A DNA stretch of 64,000 nt from Sporisorium sorghi (GCA_023212695.1 JALCCG010000085.1:1-64000); one strand, 5' to 3'; counted from the first letter of the stretch, positions 8,130 through 17,603 are shown. Notes: generated from the letters alone by a model not told the origin. Numbers and translations: made by a program.

Positions 8130-10133
8130 ATGTACAAGAGAATTCAAAGAGTAACCTTTAATTCAGCAACCTTTGCAGAGCCTATTGAGAACATTCTCTT
8201 GAACCAAAATAGACATTTTCTTAAGTCGGTCGAGTATTCGCTGTGGAAAAAATACCTTAGCGTTTTTCCTGAAGCTATGGGAATTGATGATATATATGAC
8301 TATATTCAATTACACCTTGGTTTCCAGAGTGATGAAGAACCACTTGAATTTGATATCCATCCACAAGTTGTTGTGGAATTATTGGATAGCATTCTGACTT
8401 CTAAGATGGAAGAAATGATGCTTGTAACAGACTTAAAGGAGCCTTCAGATATTAAACCACTTATTCCATCAGTTACTTTCAATGAGTATCTTGAATTAGA
8501 TCAACAGACAGATATTCTTAGCGTTCTCGGAGTTGTTTTCGAAACGCATCTTGAAAGTTACCCAGAACTTGAGAGAAAACCATTATATTTTATTTTATAC
8601 CGGTTGCGAAATAATCTATTGTACACCTTTGATGATCGAATATTTACTACGGATCATATTGGAAAGACTTTAGATAAACTCAAAAAAAAGTTCGATGCTC
8701 TTTTATTAGATTGTGTACTTTATAATCACGGAGGCGTTCTCTCAGTTAAGATTATTCAGAGTATCTATAAAAAGTGTGAAACGCTAATAATCCATTATTT
8801 TGCTTCCGAACAGAGAGTGGGGAAGCCTCTGGAAGAGGGACGTAGAATATATGATTATGTGACTGAACTTATTAAAAACTCTAGAGAATTTGAACATTTA
8901 ACCGCAAGATATATCGAGATATTTGAGAATCTATTTAAAAATGAACTGAGCGAATCTGATTTGAGGGGTTGGATTAGCCTTTATTTGAGCGATTTTTACC
9001 ACATTGCTTTACAATTTGCCTCACCTACCTACGAAAAAAATAGCCTTTCAGGACGTTATTTTGAAGCTGTTCGATTGGCAATAGTTGAAGCAATTCTGGA
9101 ACAAGGCGATCCAGAACTAATCATAAAGACTGAATATGACGCATTACAACCTGAGCAGTTCAAACAACTATTTGACTGGATGTACGAAGAGAACCTGAAA
9201 ATTGTAAATTATACAGTATGTCTGCATGTAAAGGATCTTAAAGCTGACAGCCGTTTTTCTCGACTAGACTTGAAGGATATAGAATTTATGTCGGATGCAC
9301 TTTTTGAAGGATGGCAACATGGCCTTCCATTTCAAAAAAATTTTGAAAGGCCGCATCTTGTGAGGAGTTCAGAAGATCAACAGAAAGAATACATCTGGGT
9401 ACTCGTACATAATATTCTGGCTGGTATCAATGACATTCAGAGCACCTATCAACTAGCAGAGGAAAAACTCACGAGCTGTCTAAGTCTATTGTATTTCTTT
9501 TCGGCGCGAGACGATGATCATAACTTTATAATAGAAGATCAATACCTGGCTTATAATCATGATAGAAAGAAAATGCATCATGCATATGCAAGTAAAAAAG
9601 GAAATATATCTGCCAAATCCATTGATGAGCTAGATCCTGAATTAGTGGATCTTTTAGTTCGCTTTCATGACACTGAACTGAAGTGGAAGGCCGATATATT
9701 ACAAGCTGCTAAAAACTTCGAGCATTATTTCCGATCAATGGGTATATCAGAACAGATGAAATATCTTAAGGCTGTAATCACAAGTCTTTTTGGAAACACG
9801 CAGGACCAAAGATCGTTAGCAGCAGCTTGTTCTGTTTTCGTTTCGGGAACAAATTATAGAGGTTCTGATGTTACATTTATAGATACGAGAGCTTGGCTAT
9901 TTGATGACTTCATGGAGTTCTTTATGCTTTGTGAAACCTCGGGAAAGTTTGCATTAAAAGAACGTATTATGGAACGTTTCAAAGTGTTCTGCAAGAATGT
10001 TTTTGTGACTACGTTGGTTAATTTTGATATTCTGGATAGCAACGTTCATGCAACGATTAAAGACATAGTGGATTGGCTGTACTTCGTTTATCCTAACCAT
10101 CGTCCAATCAGGGAAGAGGTGCGTGACCAATGA
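8130..10133 (+). CDS. Large helical protein of unknown function, middle gene of putative defence operon
   Basis: 667 residues with no signal peptide, no membrane segment and no motif I recognise. It is predicted largely helical, with many Leu/Ile/Phe and charged residues. Residues 520-560 (a Lys-Trp-Lys start, then AAKNFEHYFRSMG and YLKAVITSLFG) recall the spacing of HEPN/ApeA-type helical domains, but I cannot place a convincing RxxxxH motif, so this is only a hint. GGAGG precedes the ATG. The stop overlaps the ATG of the Mrr-like gene by four bases, a sign of tight coupling. I infer that it works in a complex with its two nuclease-like neighbours. Confidence 0.55.
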   Translation: MYKRIQRVTFNSATFAEPIENILLNQNRHFLKSVEYSLWKKYLSVFPEAMGIDDIYDYIQLHLGFQSDEEPLEFDIHPQVVVELLDSILTSKMEEMMLVTDLKEPSDIKPLIPSVTFNEYLELDQQTDILSVLGVVFETHLESYPELERKPLYFILYRLRNNLLYTFDDRIFTTDHIGKTLDKLKKKFDALLLDCVLYNHGGVLSVKIIQSIYKKCETLIIHYFASEQRVGKPLEEGRRIYDYVTELIKNSREFEHLTARYIEIFENLFKNELSESDLRGWISLYLSDFYHIALQFASPTYEKNSLSGRYFEAVRLAIVEAILEQGDPELIIKTEYDALQPEQFKQLFDWMYEENLKIVNYTVCLHVKDLKADSRFSRLDLKDIEFMSDALFEGWQHGLPFQKNFERPHLVRSSEDQQKEYIWVLVHNILAGINDIQSTYQLAEEKLTSCLSLLYFFSARDDDHNFIIEDQYLAYNHDRKKMHHAYASKKGNISAKSIDELDPELVDLLVRFHDTELKWKADILQAAKNFEHYFRSMGISEQMKYLKAVITSLFGNTQDQRSLAAACSVFVSGTNYRGSDVTFIDTRAWLFDDFMEFFMLCETSGKFALKERIMERFKVFCKNVFVTTLVNFDILDSNVHATIKDIVDWLYFVYPNHRPIREEVRDQ

Positions 10134-11044
10134 ATACTCATTCACCTACCTACGACATAATTCCCTCTCTTGATGATCTGAATGGAGAACGTTGCTATAT
10201 TTATCAGTCATCTGGTTCAAAACTATTAGCACACGGAAGCTTTGTTTTCCGACAAGGATCGTCTTTTAGAAAGAATATTGAGCAGTATGCGATGGTGGCT
10301 TCAAGTCATCTGCAAAAAGACACAAATGAGTGCCGGCTAGCGCTTAAACAAATCACAAAAGAACTTAAAGACGGAATCTATAAAGTCATTGTATTAACCC
10401 AATATGATGATAATAAGTATGCATTACTAGAGATTGAGGGTATCAACTGGGAAAACAAGCGGGGGTACTTAGAAACAAAAGTCCCAATTCCAACATTAAG
10501 TATTCAACCAATAACTAAAGATGAATATATAGAAATTTCAAAAACGACTTATGAGTTTGACTGGTCGAAACTAAACGTTCCACCAGGTTGTTCAGGGACT
10601 AAACAGTCGGATGCCTTTGAGGATCTTATAAATGAATTAATTCTTCATTCTAAGGATATCGTAAATTATGCTCGGATAGGTACCGGTGTTGATCGTGCAA
10701 GAGATGGTCAATTTGAGATAAATATGGCTTCTTGGCTTCCTAAGGTTAACGCATCGACGAGATGGATCCTTCAATGTAAGTACTCGGTAGATAAGAACAC
10801 GTCCTTGGCTATTGATGAAATATACAGTGAAATGATAAAGGTCCTTATGCATAAACCTGATTATTATTTACTCGTAACAAACCGGAAAATAACAAGTGAT
10901 TTTCTTGACTGGTTTAACAGTGATCTTATGTTAGAGACGAATTACTTTATTCCATATAAAAAAATACTGATTCAAAGAGAAGAACTAGAAGAGCTACTCG
11001 TGCAGCCAGAGTATATACATTTGAGGAAAAAGTTCTTCGGATGA
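10130..11044 (+). CDS. Mrr-like restriction endonuclease family protein
   Basis: The C-terminal half carries a type IV restriction (Mrr-like) PD-(D/E)XK core: Glu164 in SDAFEDLINELI, then TGVDRARDGQFEI with Asp188 and Asp192, and the Q215-C-K217 triad in RWILQCKYS. The D...QxK form is the usual Mrr variant. The N-terminal 140 residues form a separate domain, possibly a target-reading or partner-binding domain, that I do not recognise. It overlaps the previous gene by four bases (ATGA). As last gene of the operon it is probably the DNA-cutting effector. It could also be a house-cleaning nuclease. Confidence 0.75.
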   Translation: MNTHSPTYDIIPSLDDLNGERCYIYQSSGSKLLAHGSFVFRQGSSFRKNIEQYAMVASSHLQKDTNECRLALKQITKELKDGIYKVIVLTQYDDNKYALLEIEGINWENKRGYLETKVPIPTLSIQPITKDEYIEISKTTYEFDWSKLNVPPGCSGTKQSDAFEDLINELILHSKDIVNYARIGTGVDRARDGQFEINMASWLPKVNASTRWILQCKYSVDKNTSLAIDEIYSEMIKVLMHKPDYYLLVTNRKITSDFLDWFNSDLMLETNYFIPYKKILIQREELEELLVQPEYIHLRKKFFG

Positions 11045-11283
11045 GTTATCGTTTTTGTATCTCGGCAGTTAAAGGCAGCACTAGATACTCTCATTCTACT
11101 AAGATTAGAATAGGTGAATATATTTAGAATCTTATAGTGTAGGCTCTTTTTGGTGTCTTATACTCCCCAGTTAAGGTGAACATTATGGATCGGAATTTTC
11201 GTAATTTGTGTTCAGTAATCTCTTAAATCTTTCCGATATAAAGAGTAATTGGAGAGGGGGATAAACATATACATACCGAACGT

Positions 11284-12159
11284 TTGAAGTCCAAGGAAGG
11301 ATTCTTATTGTTACTACTAAGTGCAATTCTACTAGTAATCAGTGGTTGCTCATCGAAGGAAGATCTTGTAGCCAGCAATATTACCATTAACATTTCGGTA
11401 AAAGAAGAGTTCGATGTTGATAATCGACTCAAATTTAGTGGAACTACTAATTTACCGAATGACATGGAGCTTATTTTATCCGTGTCTGGGGAAGAGGGAT
11501 ACTCTTCTCAGACTAAGGTTTATATCACTAATGGTCTATTTGAAAGTGAATGGTTCACCAATAAGGGGGAGGGGCTATCACCTGGCAGCTATAATCTTCG
11601 TCTCTCATCCCCCACAGCAAATGTGCAACCCGAATCGGTCCAAGATTTGATTGGAGAACAAGGAGCAAATTTGACTGGTGAGTACGTTGTTTCCAATGAC
11701 ACCTGGGGAAATATGATCGAATATACATATGCATTTCATGCAGGTAGTTTCACAAGTAGTTCAACAGATGAAGATGAAGAGATTTGGGAAACAGTTGATG
11801 AATTTTTGGCTTCGGGGCAATACGCTCTCGTAAGGGATTTCATTGATCAGATTCCCAACCCAAGCTATGATCTTCAGATGATGCATCACTTGGCCATGTA
11901 CCATATTTATGGTCAGGGAGGAGAGACGGAGAAGTCATTTGAGTCTTTGTACAGCATACCGAGCAGCTATAGTGGTCGAAATGAGGACTTGATAGCCTAT
12001 GAGAAAAGTTTGTACACAGATATCATAGACAGTAAAGACAGTAAAGAAGACAGTGACTTTAATATTTATGGAGAATACCAACCAGTAGAGAGTATGACAC
12101 CTGAGGAAATACAAGCCGAATTAGAAGCAATCTTGAAAGAATCAATACCCGACAATTAA
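11284..12159 (+). CDS. Lipoprotein with Ig-like beta domain
   Basis: The N-terminus is a lipoprotein signal: KSKEGF, a hydrophobic run of Leu/Ile, then the lipobox V-I-S-G-C near residue 22. Residues 30-130 are beta-rich (INISVKEEFDVDNRLKFSG, then GSYNLRLSSP) and similar in style to Ig-like lipoproteins such as the one at 33713. The C-terminal part is acidic and ends in a charged helix. The start is odd: TTG at 11284 is 23 bases from the only good ribosome binding site (GGAGAGGGGG, 11251-11260), which is instead eight bases from an in-frame ATA at 11269. A point mutation of an original ATG is possible. Confidence 0.7.
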   Translation: MKSKEGFLLLLLSAILLVISGCSSKEDLVASNITINISVKEEFDVDNRLKFSGTTNLPNDMELILSVSGEEGYSSQTKVYITNGLFESEWFTNKGEGLSPGSYNLRLSSPTANVQPESVQDLIGEQGANLTGEYVVSNDTWGNMIEYTYAFHAGSFTSSSTDEDEEIWETVDEFLASGQYALVRDFIDQIPNPSYDLQMMHHLAMYHIYGQGGETEKSFESLYSIPSSYSGRNEDLIAYEKSLYTDIIDSKDSKEDSDFNIYGEYQPVESMTPEEIQAELEAILKESIPDN

Positions 12160-12323
12160 CAAATATACCCAATGATACAATGTTTTGATGATTAGGAACA
12201 TCAGAAGTTAAAGATCTTTTTGCTTCTGGTAATTCGACATCTCGATCTGATTATCAAGTAAAATGGAGACTAAACCTAAATCGAAGGAACCTACAAAATT
12301 AAAGTGGTTGTAAATGATGGTGT

Positions 12324-12349
12324 GGCCGTCCGAATGGACGGCCTTTTAA
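12324..12349 (+). terminator. Rho-independent terminator
   Basis: GGCCGTCC, a four-base loop and GGACGGCC form a perfect stem, followed by TTTTAAT. The 160 bases between the lipoprotein stop and this hairpin contain only short coding-like scraps (for example EGTYKIKVVVNDG at 12285-12323) that suggest a decayed Ig-like exported protein. Confidence 0.8.
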
Positions 12350-12423
12350 TATACAGCTGAATAGTCATTAAAGGATAAGGCGGCATTGAAGTAAGGAGGG
12401 AAATCGTTGACATTCAAGTAAGA

Positions 12424-12633
12424 ATGATCGTAGTTTTATATCTCGAAACAATTCTTCGTCTTTTCTCTTGGATTTTTCTTCTCAGTCTTGGGCTTCTCCT
12501 AAGGACTGAGCTCTTTTTTCAGCAACTTAATCGACCCCACCGAATCATGGGGAGCACTAACAATCTGATCAACTCTTTGTCTACACCCTTAGCTGACTCT
12601 CCGACAAGTGCATCTGAAACTCTAACGAAATAA
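12424..12633 (+). CDS. Possible small membrane-anchored protein
   Basis: 69 residues with one hydrophobic helix (ETILRLFSWIFLLSLGLLL) and a polar Ser/Thr/Asn-rich tail. The best ribosome binding site (AAGGAGG, 12392-12398) is 25 bases before the ATG, which weakens the case; no better in-frame start is seen. No family recognised. Confidence 0.3.
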   Translation: MIVVLYLETILRLFSWIFLLSLGLLLRTELFFQQLNRPHRIMGSTNNLINSLSTPLADSPTSASETLTK

Positions 12634-12680
12634 ACCCAACATACCGCTAGTTAGGAGCAGTATGCCGGTTCCGACAAGCA

Positions 12681-13904
12681 TTAGGCGTCGTCGCGAGTTC
12701 CTCGCAGACTGAGGGGGACGATTTCACTGAACCACCATCCAGCTGCTGGAGTTTGCAGCCTAATTTCCAAATTGCTGTAATTTTGAACAGTTCCTTTTTT
12801 GGGGATAATAACGGCAGGAATGTCGGTTAAGCTATTGCGATAAAGGCGGGCAGCTGTATTCAGCACACCTTTATTAAAAAAGGCATCGCGATCAGGACTA
12901 TCAAATCCATCGACCTGGAATCGTAGAATTGTATTCGGGTTATATCTTTTTGTATCTTTATTGAATACCGTTCCACCTTTGAAATACAGGACGTAACTGT
13001 TTTTCTGGTCTTTAACCATCAGGTTCTTGATCGAAGGTCGGTTATTGAACCATTTGAGCGTATTGATCGGCTTGATTAACCCAAGGTTAGGGTCATTCGG
13101 ATCAGTAAGGTCGATGGCAATAAGTGCGTCGAGCTTGCCTTGATACAGTCCGTCTTTTGACGTGATGGTCATACGTTCTTCTTTCCACATTTCTTCGACC
13201 GAGGCCTTTCTAGCATGTCTCAGATCGGCTTCCGTGGTTACCCACATTTCCGGCATCACGGTGAAGATGTTTGTTCCATGCCATGCGATTTCAGCACTGC
13301 CGACCGCATACTTATCGACGTGGAGGTCAGTGCCGTTTTTCTTGGAAAGAATTCGTTCGATCACAACGATCGCCTGTGCACGCGTGGTCATCCCTTTCGG
13401 AGCGATCTGCCCTATACCGACGCCTTTAATAAGACCGGCTTTCGTAGCGAGATACATCCATTTGTCATCTTCTTTTGTCGTTTCTCCGATCGCACGAGCT
13501 ACAACGCGGGCCATTTCTTCACGTGTCATGACTTTCGTCCAAGCGGCTTCGTTATCGTTGAAATCGGCGGATGCGTAAAGGCCTGCTTTGCTTGCAGCTT
13601 CAACGTACTCCGTGTACCATTTACTGCTTGCTGGCGTGGTCTCAAGTTCCAGGGCCGAGACGACCATCTTCACGAATTCCGCGCGTGTGACACTGGCGTC
13701 TGGCTTAAATGTACCGTTCGTGTATCCATCGACATAGCCTTTGGAAACGGCTTTGGTAATGGCGCTAGCGCCCCAGTGGGTCGATTTCACATCGAAAAAT
13801 TGAGTTGTAGCGGCTTGAGCGTTAGGTGTCTTGATGCACATCATACTCACCATAAGTGCTGATGCCAGTGCGATTCCTGCAATTTTGATGAATTGTTTTT
13901 TCAT
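12681..13904 (-). CDS. Exported protein with three SLH domains
   Basis: A signal peptide (residues 1-31, cut near AQA-ATT) is followed by three S-layer homology repeats at about 35-80 (FDVKSTHWGASAI, FKPDASVTRAEFV), 90-150 (WYTEYVEAASKAG, VMTREEMARVVARAIG) and 152-190 (KWMYLATKAGLI, GMTTRAQAIVVIERI). SLH triads bind pyruvylated secondary wall polymer, so the protein is probably wall-bound. The C-terminal 210 residues (HGTNIFTVMPEMWV onward) are a beta-rich domain that I do not recognise. AAAGGAGAGAG precedes the ATG. Its base composition is visibly richer in GC than its neighbours, suggesting a separate origin. Confidence 0.88.
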   Translation of the reverse strand: MKKQFIKIAGIALASALMVSMMCIKTPNAQAATTQFFDVKSTHWGASAITKAVSKGYVDGYTNGTFKPDASVTRAEFVKMVVSALELETTPASSKWYTEYVEAASKAGLYASADFNDNEAAWTKVMTREEMARVVARAIGETTKEDDKWMYLATKAGLIKGVGIGQIAPKGMTTRAQAIVVIERILSKKNGTDLHVDKYAVGSAEIAWHGTNIFTVMPEMWVTTEADLRHARKASVEEMWKEERMTITSKDGLYQGKLDALIAIDLTDPNDPNLGLIKPINTLKWFNNRPSIKNLMVKDQKNSYVLYFKGGTVFNKDTKRYNPNTILRFQVDGFDSPDRDAFFNKGVLNTAARLYRNSLTDIPAVIIPKKGTVQNYSNLEIRLQTPAAGWWFSEIVPLSLRGTRDDA

Positions 13905-14245
13905 GGTACTCTCTCCTTTTGATTAGGCGCTCTTAATTTGGGAGAACGCTCCTTTATATTTATCGTCATCATGGGCTTAGCAATTTGCTTTTCTATATAC
14001 TAAAAGGTAAATAACCATACCTTGCCACGCCTTATTCGTTCTCAAATCATTCTTCTACGCGTCCCATGGCTTCGAAACGACGTGATCGTGATATTGAATT
14101 CTGTTCTTAGTGGGACAGATACGCGTTAACGTATCGATCAGAAGAATGGGTTATTAAATTTCAGGCACTGAAATCCATAAACTGAGGTAATCATTGTATA
14201 CGGATCCTGCAGAGGGTTGGAATATCAAAACTGAAGTGAAAGCTT
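13905..14245. other. Gene-free stretch upstream of the SLH gene
   Basis: Presumably holds the promoter of the SLH gene. Apart from short inverted scraps around 14050-14140 I see no gene or clear regulatory site. Confidence 0.4.
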
Positions 14246-14280
14246 GAAGACCACTTGGGATTTCATCCAAAGTGGTCTTC
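14246..14280 (+). terminator. Terminator-like hairpin
   Basis: GAAGACCACTT (14246-14256) and AAGTGGTCTTC (14270-14280) are perfect inverted repeats, followed by ATTTAGTTT. Confidence 0.55.
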
Positions 14281-14545
14281 ATTTAGTTTAGAATTCTGTT
14301 TTTTACTTTTTTTCGTTTTTATCAGGAACTTGTTTGATAGCGGAACCTTAGATGGAAAGAACGACAAGATTACCGTTACTTTTCAAAAGAAATTCTACAC
14401 CTTGGACCCCAAAAATCAAATCGTTTGGAATAACCGCACATACTACCCTACCAGAAAACTTGTGACTGGTATCGGTCTAAAACTATTGACCAAAAGCAAC
14501 GAGCAGGCTGCAGATGATTGGAAGGAGTTTCAAATCATCGAATAG
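14255..14545 (+). pseudogene. Probable gene fragment, unknown family
   Basis: A 96-codon frame whose first part runs through a terminator-like hairpin and a T-rich stretch, so that start cannot be real. From about residue 27 it reads as protein (LDGKNDKITVTFQKKFYTL, then NRTYYPTRKLVTGI, ending WKEFQIIE). It has no ribosome binding site. I take it as the 3' remnant of a lost gene. Confidence 0.3.
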
Positions 14546-14605
14546 CGATCGGACGTATTCAAGTTACTCTAAAACAATAGAGAATCGCTAGGTAAACGGA
14601 GAAGA

Positions 14606-14644
14606 CTAACGAAAGCCCACCTCACGAGGTGGGTTTTCGTTTAG
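14606..14644. terminator. Bidirectional rho-independent terminator
   Basis: CCCACCT and AGGTGGG around a four-base loop, extended on both sides by an A-rich and a T-rich arm (CTAACGAAA and TTTCGTTTAG), so it can work for both strands. Confidence 0.75.
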
Positions 14645-14696
14645 TTTTCGACTGATCAAACAAAATAGTATGTTCGGGTGTTTGGGACGGTTTGGG

Positions 14697-14776
14697 CTAC
14701 GAAATTCGGATATTCGATCTTGGGAATTTGAGGCGTATGGTCCTGAACAGTGAGCATCAGATATCCGGATTCGTAG
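14697..14776. repeat. Imperfect 17-18 bp inverted repeat
   Basis: CTACGAAATTCGGATATT (14697-14714) and GATATCCGGATTCGTAG (14760-14776) are near-perfect inverse copies about 45 bases apart, placed between two terminators. It may be a recombination site, a structured RNA or part of a decayed element; no coding sense is seen here. Confidence 0.45.
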
Positions 14777-14789
14777 TTGATCAATGAGT

Positions 14790-14822
14790 AAAGGACACAT
14801 TCTCGTTAGTGATGTGTCCTTT
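14790..14822. terminator. Terminator-like perfect hairpin
   Basis: AAAGGACACAT (14790-14800) and ATGTGTCCTTT (14812-14822) are perfect inverted repeats, with A- and T-rich ends usable on either strand. Confidence 0.6.
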
Positions 14823-15235
14823 ACTTATGTTATCAGCATCCATAATGAAACAAAATTAAATTGAAACTATTCATATCTTAAATTCGGATTAACTATCCTC
14901 TATTAACAGCATTTAAACGATATTTCGATAAATTTTGTGTGAATCCCGGTTATGTTATTACGTTTCAGAGAAGTTCTTGGAAATAGACTACAAACGAAAC
15001 GTTAGAAAAATCATAACTAAGTTCATAATAGATGCGTTATTTATTGGAGAGGGATGATTACACCGACTAGGTTGATAAAACTTAATACCTCAATCTACTA
15101 ATATATTACTTGTTTTACAAATATAAACTATTGTGTTAAGGTTGTTTTGTAAACACTTCCAATTGTTAGGGGGTTGTGAGATAGTACGATACATTTACTA
15201 AAGTTTCATAAATAACGATTGAGGAGGATTTTTCA
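14823..15235 (+). other. AT-rich gene-free stretch and leader of the secreted protein gene
   Basis: About 410 bases without a gene. The last 120 bases are the likely promoter and long leader of the gene at 15236. I cannot assign the -35/-10 boxes with confidence and see no riboswitch structure. Confidence 0.35.
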
Positions 15236-15823
15236 ATGAAAAAAATGCTTGTAACAATGTTGGTAGTTATATTGACATCTGTAGGTTTACATACTGGTAG
15301 TGTCTCTAATGTAGAGGCTGCTGAAAACGATTGGGTAAATGGATTTCCGCCATATTCTGAAATTGTGAATACAGACTCAATTCTAAGTGAACTTACTGAG
15401 GAAGAATATCACGAGGCAGTAAGAAATGCTATTCCTATAGAATCATTGATGGTAGAACCCACAGAAACTCAACCAGAAGGAAATATTAAACCTATGGCTA
15501 ATATGTCTTGGGCTTTTGATAATTTGCAACCACCCGGTCCATCTGGTGGGGCCCACTTCTCAGGTGAATTCACTTCTTCAGCAACTAAATTCAAGATTAC
15601 TGTTGTTCAGTGGGCTACTAATAGTAACAAAGCCCCCTCTGTGAATTATACACTCGTCAACAGAGATTACTTTGGAACGCCAGCCCTCATCTATGGGAGA
15701 TTTACACATACGAACGAAACAAAAGAGATATGGAACGTACCTCCTGGTACATACCAAGTAATGGTAACAAATTTGAACGATTTTCCAATTTCAGGGAATG
15801 GATATATTGATGCTATCTTTTAA
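15236..15823 (+). CDS. Secreted protein of unknown function
   Basis: 195 residues with a signal peptide (KKMLVTMLVVILTSVGLH, cut near VEAAEN). An acidic pro-like region (residues 30-90) leads to a C-terminal beta-rich domain, roughly residues 95-195 (MSWAFDNLQPPGPSGG, then KFKITVVQWATNSN, then PPGTYQVMVTNLNDFP), resembling small immunoglobulin-like or surface adhesion domains. GAGGAGG precedes the ATG. The next gene begins 45 bases later with its own ribosome binding site, so they form a small operon. Confidence 0.7.
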   Translation: MKKMLVTMLVVILTSVGLHTGSVSNVEAAENDWVNGFPPYSEIVNTDSILSELTEEEYHEAVRNAIPIESLMVEPTETQPEGNIKPMANMSWAFDNLQPPGPSGGAHFSGEFTSSATKFKITVVQWATNSNKAPSVNYTLVNRDYFGTPALIYGRFTHTNETKEIWNVPPGTYQVMVTNLNDFPISGNGYIDAIF

Positions 15824-15868
15824 GTATTTCCTCAACAACAAATAACATCTTAGAAGGGGTGAGTGATC

Positions 15869-16219
15869 ATGAATAAGAAGTTTTTAAGAAGAACTATAAT
15901 CATTGCATCATGTTGTTTTGTATTAATGAGCGCTTTTTTTATAATCAGAGAACTTATAGATAATAAGCAAGTTATAGACTCGACTATTAATGACACCACT
16001 CCACCAAAAAAAGCATTACCAGATTGGCAAATTGAATACGACAGAAAAGCTCGAACAGAACCGGTGGAAAGTGTAGCAACTGAACATGGAGAATTTTATT
16101 ATGCACCTTTTCCAAAACAATTTCCACGAGAGGAAGTTGTTAGAGGAGATATTGGTGAGGAAGTGACCGAAGATACAAAACAGTTGATAATAAGAGGATA
16201 TTATTACGAAAAAAAATAA
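15869..16219 (+). CDS. Small membrane-anchored protein
   Basis: One N-terminal membrane helix (TIIIASCCFVLMSAFFII) followed by a charged extracellular tail of about 85 residues. The ATG at 15869 is preferred over GTG at 15863 because AAGGGG lies at a better distance. It is encoded with the secreted protein at 15236. No family recognised; its role may be to anchor or regulate that protein. Confidence 0.6.
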   Translation: MNKKFLRRTIIIASCCFVLMSAFFIIRELIDNKQVIDSTINDTTPPKKALPDWQIEYDRKARTEPVESVATEHGEFYYAPFPKQFPREEVVRGDIGEEVTEDTKQLIIRGYYYEKK

Positions 16220-16268
16220 AAATAATATCATCGTATACGGATTTCTCCGGTCTAACCTTCAAAGATGA

Positions 16269-16430
16269 AGGCTAGAAAGTGAAAAGCTTTCCAAGAAGCA
16301 AGCGGGACTGACCCTATTGCGTGAACAAAAACACCTTCAAGAGATGTCCATGTTTTTAGAAATGGAGACAACCTTGGAGGTGTTTTTGCGCACCTATATA
16401 TCAAACTCTGAGGATGCCGATAAAGGATGA
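16269..16430 (+). pseudogene. Coding-like remnant
   Basis: A 53-codon open frame without start (SKKQAGLTLLREQKHLQEMS, then FLEMETTLEVFLRTYI) looks like the end of a helical protein. A 15-bp inverted repeat with one mismatch (16327-16341 with 16373-16387, AAAAACACCTTC type) overlaps it and may be a terminator. The remainder of 16220-16510 holds nothing clear. Confidence 0.3.
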
Positions 16431-16510
16431 AAAAAGGAAGAGGAGCAAGATCAACTCACTTACTGGGTTCTAGACCTTAGGGATTAACTATTCGCTCTAA
16501 TAACAGAATT

Positions 16511-17581
16511 TCAACTGTCGGCCTTGTTTACCGAATGACGTCGATCCTCTTGTGCAATATGAGTATAGATCATAGTCGTGTTCATATCGGAATGACCGAG
16601 CTGCTCCTTTAACTTGGCAAGATCATTATTCTCCTGATGAAACTTCGTCGCAAATGTATGACGCAGTTTGTGGATCGTCAAAGCAGGCCGGCCGAACGAA
16701 TCAACGTACCGCTCAAGCATTTTCTGCGCGGCCCGAACGGTCAGGCGGCTAACGGTTCCGCTCGGTCCAGTGGGGAGGGAGAGGAACACGGCCGTCTGGT
16801 TGTCACCGACGCGGTAACGGTTTTTTCGTATCGCCACATAGGACTGGAGATCCTGAAGTGCAATATCGCTAATCGTTACGCTGTCCTTTTTATTGCCTTT
16901 TCGAGTCACAGAGACTTTTGCTTTCAACCAGTCGATATCGTCAAGATCAAGCGAGAGGGCTTCTGATATGCGGAGTCCGGACCCTAGAATAAGGCTGACC
17001 AAAGCCAAATCCCGTTCCTTGTTTTTTATATGGGAGTTAAAGATACGCTTGTTGGGCTCACATACGCCCTGGAAGCCTTCAGCTACAAACACTCGAAAAT
17101 CAAAAATTTCATCATCTCGCAGAATTTTATCCTCGATACGAGCCGCCTTTTTCTCCACTGTGAGTTTTTCCTTGTCGGCCTCGACCTTAATCATGACATT
17201 CCGCTTCAGGTAAGGAAATCCTTGATCATCTTCCGAAATCTGCGACAGGAAATGGAATAACGATTTGAGAGAGGCGAATTTACGTGCAATCGTATCCTTT
17301 GAATTTCCATGTTCAATCGAAAGGAAATCAGCGTATCGTTCGACGTCTGCTGCTCGAAGGCTCTCCAGCACATCAAGCGGGAGATCCCCGCGCTCCCCTT
17401 GGTAGAAGCCCTCGGAGATGAGCCAATTGAAGAATGAGATATAATCAAGACTGTAATTCAGCAGCGTATTTGGCGACTTCTTGCGCTTGCTGCGCTCTAT
17501 GTATTCCTGGGCGTACCACGGGAGTTCGATCATTTTGCTGTCGGTTTTTTTGAATAGGCGTTTACGTTCGTCGATGTGCAT
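16511..17581 (-). CDS. Tyrosine recombinase, XerS-type
   Basis: 356 residues from the ATG at 17581, which has GGAGG five bases upstream; a longer start at 17593 lacks this. An N-terminal SAM-like core-binding domain (PWYAQEYIERSKRKKSPNTL) is followed by a catalytic domain. Its R-K-H-R-H-Y residues can be seen: Arg in GSGLRISEALSLDLDD, Lys in VTRKGNKKDS, H-x-x-R in IHKLRHTFATKF, His in LGHSDMNTTM and Tyr in IYTHI. It resembles XerS, the single-subunit dimer-resolution recombinase of Firmicutes. On a plasmid it could resolve multimers. A small unknown gene ends 23 bases upstream. Confidence 0.88.
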   Translation of the reverse strand: MHIDERKRLFKKTDSKMIELPWYAQEYIERSKRKKSPNTLLNYSLDYISFFNWLISEGFYQGERGDLPLDVLESLRAADVERYADFLSIEHGNSKDTIARKFASLKSLFHFLSQISEDDQGFPYLKRNVMIKVEADKEKLTVEKKAARIEDKILRDDEIFDFRVFVAEGFQGVCEPNKRIFNSHIKNKERDLALVSLILGSGLRISEALSLDLDDIDWLKAKVSVTRKGNKKDSVTISDIALQDLQSYVAIRKNRYRVGDNQTAVFLSLPTGPSGTVSRLTVRAAQKMLERYVDSFGRPALTIHKLRHTFATKFHQENNDLAKLKEQLGHSDMNTTMIYTHIAQEDRRHSVNKADS

Positions 17582-17603
17582 TGTGACCTCCACAAGTTCA
17601 AAG

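Noticed and set aside
13162..13862. Long plus-strand frames (138 and 215 codons) in the SLH gene
   Set aside because: Complementary-strand shadow frames of a GC-richer gene; no signal peptide or domain sense.
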